Below are positions 57,307 to 64,000 of a stretch of DNA of 64,000 nucleotides, one piece after another. This DNA comes from an uncultured Methanobacterium sp. (lineage in GTDB: Archaea; Methanobacteriota; Methanobacteria; Methanobacteriales; Methanobacteriaceae). The stretch lies in the NCBI RefSeq assembly GCF_963666025.1, contig NZ_OY762552.1, forward strand, positions 2,878,501 through 2,942,500. Direction: 5' to 3'. Under the pieces are notes generated by a model, which was not told the DNA's origin, did no database searches, and worked only from the letters and a program-made list of their open reading frames with translations. The translations under genes were made by a program, and so were the position numbers. Within the stretch, counting starts at the first letter, position 1, and each line of letters opens with the position of its first letter.

Positions 57307-60015
57307 TTATGAGATAATTTCATCCATGGAAATGAAGTTGGCACTGGTTAGTGAATCGTACTTATCCACATCACAGGTAACCACCACCACTTGCATGTTA
57401 CGAGCATTTTCCTCCAGTATCTCCAGGGCATGATGCATTCTCACCGGGTCTGTGTTAACCAGGGGGTCGTCCAGGACCACCAGCTGCTGTTCTTCACTGG
57501 AGAGTATGTTTCCCAGTGCCAATCTGAAAAGATACCAGACCTGCTCCTGAGTTCCGAAGGATAAAAGATCAAGGGATGCTTCTTCTCCCTGAGTATTAAC
57601 TGATTCAGGTTTCATCCTCAAATCAAACTTCAAAGAGTATTTAGGGCCTAATAATCTTTCCATGTCTTCAGTTACCCTAATTTCAAGTGGTTCTGCCAGT
57701 TTACTGATGGTGTTTTCCTGATAATGGGATGTGAGGTTGTGCAATAGTTTAATTGCTGCAACTTCTATTTCCAGTTCTTTTTCCTGAATCTTTAGTTGTG
57801 TTAGTTTCTCCTCAAGAACACTGGAATCAGTTGATTGAGCCATAAGCATGGAAAGCTCCCTTTCCATCCCAGCGCGATTAATTTCCTGTCTGCGGATTTC
57901 ATCATCCAGTCTTTCAACTTTACTTTTCAATCCATCAAATGCCTTCCGTGGTCTAATTTCTTTTTCCTCCAATTCGTCCTGGTAAACAGTTAAAACCCTT
58001 TCTTTTTGTTCAATTTTGAGGGAAATCTGATTTAATTTATATTCCCTTTCTTCAATTGATAATCCGTCATCAGTTAATATGCTCAGTCTATTTTCAATCT
58101 CTTCTTTGCGCTGATTATTACCATGAAGTTTAGTTTTTAATTCCACAATGATATCTGCAGTGCTTTTAATAGTTCCCCTATCATTTTCCAGGATTTCGTT
58201 AAGTTTCTGGCGGTCTTTTTGAAGCTGGTTCAAAACCCCCTCCATAAGGTTAATCTTAACTGATAACTCTTCCCTTACACGTATCTTGTCCTTACTTTCA
58301 CATTCTTTGTAAGCAGATCCAGCTGGTATTTTATCCCAATTTGATTTAATCCTATTTTCAAGTGATTTAATCTCCTTTAGAAGTTCATCTTCACCTTTTT
58401 TACTCTTTTTGTTAAGCTGTGATTGTAACCATTCAATATCCTTTTTTAAAGATTCTTTCTGGTTCATCAAGCTCTTAAGCTGAGGTAAATCAGCCTGAGG
58501 GAAAGGGGCGATTAATTCCTGGTACTGGTTTTTGAAATTTTCCAGTCTTTCCTTCATTTCCTGCACATCCTGACTGCCACTGGTGACCTCAATTACTCCT
58601 ACACCATCAATTACTATTTTCAACGATTGATGAGCAGTCCAGGTAGCAGATTCACCATCCAGATAGAATGAAGCGTTTTCACGGTCCAGGAAAATGTTAC
58701 CTGAAATCTTATTATGGGTGGTAGCTTTAATGTTCAGACCCATGGCATTGAGACTGGTTTGGGCATCGTGAATGTCCTGAGACAATCCTTCAATTTTGGC
58801 AAATTCTTTATCATCCGGCACCAAAATGGGATCATATTTTTCTTTGGTGATTTTTAAATCATCTTTAATCTCAATAATCTCATTTAACTGATTTTTTTTC
58901 TCATCTAAAGCTTGTTCATCCATTACTGCAGTGTGGGCGATCCCTACGATTCTTTTTTCTCCCATATGGGTGCTTAGCTGTTGATCTAAATTTCTGATGG
59001 CAGAGGTGTCGTCTTCCATTTTATGATTTAAGTTCTCTGATTCTGATTTTAAAGGGTCTAACTGGAGGTTTATTTCATCACTGGACTTGATGATTTTATC
59101 AATCTCGGTTTGGCCTCGGATAATCTCATCTAAACGTTCCCGGGTTGTTAGGTATTCTGTTTCCAGTTCCTGTACTTCCCTTTCCAGCTTTTCCCTGTTT
59201 CTTTGATGCTGGTATGCTTCATCTACCCCTTGAGCCAGTTGGGATTTTTCATTTTTTGCTGCTTCTAAACTGGATTTGTTTTTTTCAAAGAGAATCTTAT
59301 TATCCTCTAATGTCCTCATGAGTGTTTCTTTTTTCATTATATTGGCTTGGGATAGGCTCAGTTCATTTTTTAGTTTGATTATTTCCTCTTTTAAAGTTCC
59401 CAGCTGGCTCTTTTTTTTAAGTTCTTTCTTTTTGGGTGAGAAATTTTCCAGAAATCTGGAATTGATGTTTTTCAGAACATTTTTTTCCTCTTCCGATTCA
59501 ATGGTAGCCCCTACCATTTTCTGCATGGAAGAACGGGTTTCATGGTTGAGTTCTTCCTGGATGATGGGAGTTCCCTGCACCATCCACAGTGTCTGTCCCA
59601 ATCCCCAATATTCTGGTCTGGTGTCCCCTCTGGTGGGCATTTGACCACCCACCAGTTCTATGAGTTGTTTATCTGCCTTATCTCCTTCTGCGATTTGCAT
59701 CCAGGAACCCTGATCCATTTTCTCCAGTAAACTCTTCCTATCCTGGAATCCCTTGGTGATACGGTATTTTTGACCATTTTTGGTGAAGCTAATGTTACTT
59801 CGAGGATGAAGGGATGTGCCCCATGGTTTCAGGGATTTGATTTTTTGGGAGTTACTGGTGTGCTTGGAGTAGAACGTGGTGATTACAGAATCAATCAAAG
59901 TGGTTTTTCCACTCTCATTAGGGCCGTATAAAATATTTAAACCTTCTTTAAGGTTGATTTGCACCGGTTTTCTGAATTTTTTCCAGTTCTCCAGCTGGAT
60001 GGTATGTATGTTCAT
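57307..60015 (-). CDS. SbcC/Rad50/YhaN-like ATPase without zinc hook
   Basis: A 902-residue SMC-like ATPase. The N-terminus has IHTIQLENWKKFRKPVQINL and Walker A GPNESGKTTLID. Long coiled coils follow, interrupted near residues 430-490 by a beta-rich insert. The C-terminus has the signature LSFGTQEQVWYLFRLALG and Walker B QLVVLDDPLVNTD. Only two cysteines are present, so the CxxC zinc hook of Rad50 is absent; this and the insert recall Bacillus YhaN. Its ATG overlaps the TGA of the nuclease gene (ATGA). Together they probably process DNA ends, but this is unlikely to be the main Mre11-Rad50 complex. Confidence 0.85.
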   Translation of the reverse strand: MNIHTIQLENWKKFRKPVQINLKEGLNILYGPNESGKTTLIDSVITTFYSKHTSNSQKIKSLKPWGTSLHPRSNISFTKNGQKYRITKGFQDRKSLLEKMDQGSWMQIAEGDKADKQLIELVGGQMPTRGDTRPEYWGLGQTLWMVQGTPIIQEELNHETRSSMQKMVGATIESEEEKNVLKNINSRFLENFSPKKKELKKKSQLGTLKEEIIKLKNELSLSQANIMKKETLMRTLEDNKILFEKNKSSLEAAKNEKSQLAQGVDEAYQHQRNREKLEREVQELETEYLTTRERLDEIIRGQTEIDKIIKSSDEINLQLDPLKSESENLNHKMEDDTSAIRNLDQQLSTHMGEKRIVGIAHTAVMDEQALDEKKNQLNEIIEIKDDLKITKEKYDPILVPDDKEFAKIEGLSQDIHDAQTSLNAMGLNIKATTHNKISGNIFLDRENASFYLDGESATWTAHQSLKIVIDGVGVIEVTSGSQDVQEMKERLENFKNQYQELIAPFPQADLPQLKSLMNQKESLKKDIEWLQSQLNKKSKKGEDELLKEIKSLENRIKSNWDKIPAGSAYKECESKDKIRVREELSVKINLMEGVLNQLQKDRQKLNEILENDRGTIKSTADIIVELKTKLHGNNQRKEEIENRLSILTDDGLSIEEREYKLNQISLKIEQKERVLTVYQDELEEKEIRPRKAFDGLKSKVERLDDEIRRQEINRAGMERELSMLMAQSTDSSVLEEKLTQLKIQEKELEIEVAAIKLLHNLTSHYQENTISKLAEPLEIRVTEDMERLLGPKYSLKFDLRMKPESVNTQGEEASLDLLSFGTQEQVWYLFRLALGNILSSEEQQLVVLDDPLVNTDPVRMHHALEILEENARNMQVVVVTCDVDKYDSLTSANFISMDEIIS

Positions 60016-61226
60016 GGTCTTGCCTCCCGGATCATCTGGTACATTATGAGAAATGCTCGGTTAATGATTTCAGGAGACAATCCCTCCAGAACATCTTTAT
60101 CCCGGAGTTGACTGAATATTTCCCTGGTGCGTTCTGGATCCAGATCAGAATATTCCTGCATTTCTGGCTGAGTTTTCATCAAAGCCATCAATGCCTCGAA
60201 GGTCTGATTAACCACTGCCCCCTCAGGAAGAAGTGCTTTTAGTTCAAAAAGATTAGGTTTAAGATATAAATCATCTTTTATTATATTTAGGTGCATGAAT
60301 TTGTTCTGGAATTCGTGGGGAATGTTTTCCAGGTAGTTTATGGTGTCATGGTCAGTGACTCCACTGAGGTTAAAGGATAAAACCCTGTTCTGGGGGTCGG
60401 GTGTTTGCTGGATGTTAAGATGCAGGGTTTGGGCATCAGTTATGCTACTTATTTCCAGTTTATGTTTTTCCCAGAGGAGGGTACCTACATCCAGTTCCTG
60501 GATAACTGGTGCTGAATGTGGCTTTTCAATATCAACAATCACTGCTTTTCCACTGGTTTCTTCACCAAATTTAGTGGTTTCAGGGGTTCCAGGATACACA
60601 GTACGGCTGATACCTTCAGGGTCCTGGAAAGTACGGTATGAATGCCATTCTCCCAGTGCAAGATAGTCCAGATCTGATAAATGGGTACGATTGGGGTTAA
60701 TTGGGAAGTTGGGATCATCTATATACCCTTCAATTGCCAGGTTTCCATGGGCCAGGCCAATGGATATTTCATTTCGGGAATTATAATCTGGATCATCAGC
60801 CTTGATCCAGTCTGTAGGGTCATTCTTGGATTGTTTTTGGCTGACTGGAGAGGGGTAGATTGTAACATCATGGTAGGGTACGGAGAATGGTTCAGATTCC
60901 ATAAAGATTGTTACGTTATTCAGGGTTTCCCAGACCGGATCCCAGTATAATGAGTCAAGGGTGAGAGGATCATGGTTACCGGGAATTATATAAATAGGGA
61001 CTGTGGTGCTTTGCAGTATTTTAGAAACAGTGTTTAGAAGCTGCTTATCCACGTTGTTATTATCGAACAGGTCTCCAGCAACCAGTATAAAATCAACATC
61101 TCCGGCATGGTCCAATATTTTCTGGACACTATCTATTCTTATTTGCCTTGCTTTTTCAGCTTTATCTTCTAACTGGCTGTATTTCATCCCCAGGTGCCAG
61201 TCTGCAGTGTGTAAGAATTTCACCAA
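60012..61226 (-). CDS. SbcD/Mre11/YhaO-like metallophosphoesterase nuclease
   Basis: A 404-residue nuclease of the Mre11/SbcD family. Phosphoesterase motifs are LHTADWHLGMKYS, LVAGDLFDNNNV, IPGNHDPLT, GLAHGNLA and LALGEWHSY. It would act with the ATPase encoded directly downstream to cut DNA ends. TTG 61226 (or GTG 61223) fits GGGGG at eight bases; ATG 61241 would place the SD inside the gene. The pair forms its own operon, separate from any HerA-NurA genes. Confidence 0.88.
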   Translation of the reverse strand: MVKFLHTADWHLGMKYSQLEDKAEKARQIRIDSVQKILDHAGDVDFILVAGDLFDNNNVDKQLLNTVSKILQSTTVPIYIIPGNHDPLTLDSLYWDPVWETLNNVTIFMESEPFSVPYHDVTIYPSPVSQKQSKNDPTDWIKADDPDYNSRNEISIGLAHGNLAIEGYIDDPNFPINPNRTHLSDLDYLALGEWHSYRTFQDPEGISRTVYPGTPETTKFGEETSGKAVIVDIEKPHSAPVIQELDVGTLLWEKHKLEISSITDAQTLHLNIQQTPDPQNRVLSFNLSGVTDHDTINYLENIPHEFQNKFMHLNIIKDDLYLKPNLFELKALLPEGAVVNQTFEALMALMKTQPEMQEYSDLDPERTREIFSQLRDKDVLEGLSPEIINRAFLIMYQMIREARP

Positions 61227-61749
61227 TGTTATAACCCCCATTAATCATTTGGATAATTATCAATCGTTATTATTAACGTTTAGGTACAATTATACACGAA
61301 ATTCTAAATATTTATATGTTAAATTTTATTATACGTTGTTATTATTAATATAATTTATTAAAAGTAATACAAGTCATTTTAAATCAAATTTTTATTTCAA
61401 TTGAATTCCCTATATCTTTATTGTTAGATCAATATAACAGTAATATATTAATCCGGATAAATTAAAATTTGGAGGTTTTTTAATGATTATTTACATGCAA
61501 TAAAATCAGATAATTACTTGAAAATTCAATGAATTGATATTATGGAAGTTTTTTCATGATCAATACCCACCTATAAATATCATCCTATAATTGTGGGATA
61601 TTTCTGAATGAACAAAATAATCCTATTTATATTCTATTTTTAACAGATAAAAAATGTAATTTAGTTAGATCTTATTCAATAGGCTCTTATTTAATCAAAA
61701 AAATATCTTTAAAATTCCTAGACTTAAAATATTGAAATTCGGTGACAGG
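61227..61749. other. AT-rich divergent intergenic region
   Basis: About 520 bp between the nuclease operon and the FUSC gene, very AT-rich with several TATA-like stretches. GGAGGTTTTTTAATG at 61471-61485 looks like an SD and start, but the frame closes after six codons. No RNA gene seen. Confidence 0.35.
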
Positions 61750-63765
61750 ATGGAAAAGAAAACTTTCATAAGTCGGTGGAAACTCCCTTCAAAACCCACT
61801 GGCCCCATAGAGTGGGGAAAAGCTATAAAATCAATTTTACTAATTTTTCTGGCGGTTATAATAGCTCAATTAACGGGATTAGGGGATGGAATTAAGTTAA
61901 TAATGCTTATTACCCTCAATGCCACTATAATGATTGACCTACCTTTACCTTTCCGTAAAATCATACAGGTGACACTACTGGGATTCTTTTTAACACTTCT
62001 AGCCTTCATATGTTCTTTTTTATCACTTTCAAGCCTGCCAGTTTTCCTTTTATTCACGATAATCATGGCATTTTTTTCATCCTCCCTGTTTATATTCAGT
62101 GAAACCGCAGGTTCACTGGGCTTTTTAATATTCATTAATTACATATTCTCGGTCATATTCATTAACCAGACAGTGAATATCCGTGAATGGCTGCTGTACA
62201 TAATCTTGTCATTCCTTGTAGCCAGCATCCTCCTCATTCCTAGGGCACTGGGAAGAAAAACCGACATATTAAGGATGATTGCTACAACCTTCTTACCCGA
62301 AACTTCTATTGAAAAGGTCTTATCAACCAGGCAGGCCCTGTCTGGATTACTGCTTGAAGAGAGGAATTACTATCTTTTAAAGATTGGAACATATCTAACC
62401 AGATACCGAACATACAGTAAACTTATCATATCCACCATGGAATGCCAATCACAGGAACTATACCATGGATTCATGGATTCTGTGGATAAAGCCAGTATAA
62501 AAATCGCATCCCACCTTACTGGTACTCCAGATCAGGTTGATTTAACACTTGTTCATCATGAACTTGAAAAAATAGAGAAAGGATCTGAATATAAGAATAA
62601 ATCTAATGAATTTAAGAATAAATCAAAAAATACTTCTGGTTTTGAGGGAACTAACCCTACAAACTTATTGATTAAGCTCAGATTTTTACTGGAACGGGCT
62701 AATGAATTGTTACTAGAAGAATACCCTTCGGTAACTAAAAGATCATTTTCCTCACCACGCAACAGGCTCAGTGAGGTGATTGCTGCAAACTTTAATCTGA
62801 ACAATATGTACATTCACCATGTGCTGCGGTTTTCATTAGCCCTCACCCTGGGACTCCTGGCAGTTTACCTATCCCCCTACCATGATAGGGATTTTATCTG
62901 GATTACCATGGGTATTTTGATTATAATGAAACCGGATGTAACCAGCACCATTAACAACTTCATATCCCGTGGGTTATTCAATTTCCTGGCAATTATACTG
63001 GTATTAATCATGGGATTACTTTTCCCACATGATATTCTCCTCCTGTTGGGGTTCTTGATGCTGTTTTTCTTCAGAGCATTTTTCCCAAATTATATGGGAC
63101 TATCACTCATGGCCATCACTGTTTTTGTGGTCTTAACCTGGCCCACTGGGCCCCTGTGGGGAAATGCCATAGCCAGAATCATTGACATAACCCTCGGTGG
63201 AATTATTGCATTTTGCTGTGCTTACCTGATTTGGCCCGGTAAGCAAGCTGTGAACATCCCGAAACAGATCGCCCGGAACATCCGAGCCAACTGTGAATAT
63301 GCAGAAAATATATTCAGGGAAAGTATTAACGGTGATAATGATGGAATAACCCCTAAAAGTTATAGAAAATATTTACTTGAGGAAAAAAACCTGGAATCAT
63401 CCCTGAGGAAAGTTGAAGATACCTTTCAGGATGTGGGAGAAGATATATCCCTATTTAGGGAACTGGGTGTCATAAACCGTAAGTTATCCTCTGATCTAAC
63501 CGAAGCCAAATCATTACTTGAGTCTGGAGAATCGATTAAAGATATCACACGATACTCAGAACAGTTAACCAGTGCCATGCGAGAAATAGCTTTATCTGTT
63601 GAGAAAAATGTTATCCTACCCCCGGTTACAATCGACAGGATTCCAGATAAGGGGGATATTTTAGAAGAAACAATTGAAAACTATTTGAACATGATAATAA
63701 ATGATGTTCATTACCTTCAGTTAGATGTGGAATTAGCCTTGCGTTTGGGAGCATTTAAAAAGTAG
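61750..63765 (+). CDS. FUSC-family membrane protein (aromatic acid exporter-like)
   Basis: A 671-residue membrane protein with the two-block layout of FUSC proteins. Residues about 22-160 hold five or six helices, a soluble helical region follows, and a second block at about 340-490 contains HHVLRFSLALTLGLLAVYLS and FIWITMGILIIMKPDVTST, the FUSC_2 signature. The C-terminal 150 residues are soluble and helical. Related proteins export aromatic acids or act in fusaric-acid resistance. I use ATG 61750, close after GGTGA; TTG 61732 would add six residues. Substrate unknown. Confidence 0.85.
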   Translation: MEKKTFISRWKLPSKPTGPIEWGKAIKSILLIFLAVIIAQLTGLGDGIKLIMLITLNATIMIDLPLPFRKIIQVTLLGFFLTLLAFICSFLSLSSLPVFLLFTIIMAFFSSSLFIFSETAGSLGFLIFINYIFSVIFINQTVNIREWLLYIILSFLVASILLIPRALGRKTDILRMIATTFLPETSIEKVLSTRQALSGLLLEERNYYLLKIGTYLTRYRTYSKLIISTMECQSQELYHGFMDSVDKASIKIASHLTGTPDQVDLTLVHHELEKIEKGSEYKNKSNEFKNKSKNTSGFEGTNPTNLLIKLRFLLERANELLLEEYPSVTKRSFSSPRNRLSEVIAANFNLNNMYIHHVLRFSLALTLGLLAVYLSPYHDRDFIWITMGILIIMKPDVTSTINNFISRGLFNFLAIILVLIMGLLFPHDILLLLGFLMLFFFRAFFPNYMGLSLMAITVFVVLTWPTGPLWGNAIARIIDITLGGIIAFCCAYLIWPGKQAVNIPKQIARNIRANCEYAENIFRESINGDNDGITPKSYRKYLLEEKNLESSLRKVEDTFQDVGEDISLFRELGVINRKLSSDLTEAKSLLESGESIKDITRYSEQLTSAMREIALSVEKNVILPPVTIDRIPDKGDILEETIENYLNMIINDVHYLQLDVELALRLGAFKK

Positions 63766-64000
63766 AGTAACCTGATTTAGTAGGGTGATTATTGTATAGC
63801 GGATCCTAGAGTCTTTAGAATTGTAATTTAAGGTAATAAATGTTTTGCTATAATATATGTCCTATTATTTGGAGAATTTTCGAAACACGGCCCAATATCT
63901 TTTTAATGTATTCATTATTTAAATCCAATGCAAATTTTGATTTTGTTTTTATTAAAATTGTGTATTTGAATGAAAAAAAGACTTTGCTTAAGTTAATTTT
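63766..64000. other. Right-hand end, no gene seen
   Basis: The last 235 bases are AT-rich and contain no supported ORF or RNA gene. Confidence 0.4.

Overview
This window looks like a methanogenic archaeon of the order Methanobacteriales, most likely Methanobacterium or a close relative. The evidence is the methanofuran gene mfnB, an archaeal tRNA-guanine(15) transglycosylase followed directly by the archaeal NAC protein, a Mur-ligase-like gene of the kind used in pseudomurein synthesis, secreted peptidoglycan-binding/transglutaminase-like proteins, TATA/BRE promoters, low G+C, and frequent GTG/TTG starts behind strong Shine-Dalgarno (SD) sequences. I found no rRNA gene, tRNA gene or CRISPR array.

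Layout. 1-3.9 kb (minus strand): 5' part of guaB, mfnB, and a LutA/LutB-like iron-sulfur pair. 3.9-15.3 kb (plus strand): an AT-rich surface-glycan cluster with two GT2 and four GT4 glycosyltransferases (two are tandem duplicates), a Wzx-type flippase, a methyltransferase and a B12-binding radical SAM enzyme. It contains an 18-bp tandem repeat that forms a small ORF sharing ATGA overlaps with both neighbours. 15.3-17.1 kb (minus): a DPM1-like GT2 with a DUF2304 membrane protein, then an iron-sulfur flavoprotein. 17.6-24.5 kb (plus): an MnmC-like methyltransferase, then a tight operon of tgtA, nac, a calcineurin-like phosphoesterase, a Zc3h12a/NYN-type ribonuclease and a membrane-anchored palm-domain (GGDEF/Cas10-like) protein. 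24.7-38 kb: argJ, rfbD, dapL, a Mur ligase, a repeat-containing zinc-ribbon membrane protein, a beta-CASP nuclease-like protein, a YhaM-like HD protein, small proteins and an agmatinase-like enzyme.

38-46 kb: three paralogous secreted proteins (signal peptide, PG_binding_1, Cys-His-Asp transglutaminase-like domain) that are probable pseudomurein-active enzymes. Each has the same promoter and the same near-consensus SD exactly 7 nt before an ATT codon, suggesting a non-AUG start. A complete 1171-bp IS element with 8-bp target duplication lies between the first two. A NUDIX hydrolase, a small coiled-coil protein and two PsbP-like secreted proteins follow. 46-57 kb: small or hypothetical genes (HEPN, zinc ribbons, DUF998), two MFS paralogues, a dienelactone-hydrolase-like protein, a deoxyribosyltransferase-like protein and a Cys-rich microprotein. 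57-61 kb (minus): a YhaO/SbcD-like nuclease coupled to a YhaN/SbcC-like ATPase without a zinc hook. 61.7-63.8 kb: a FUSC-family membrane protein.

The most promising targets are the palm-domain/NYN-RNase/phosphoesterase operon, the non-AUG-start secreted family, and the coupled repeat microORF. Functional statements rest on motif recognition by eye; no database search was run.
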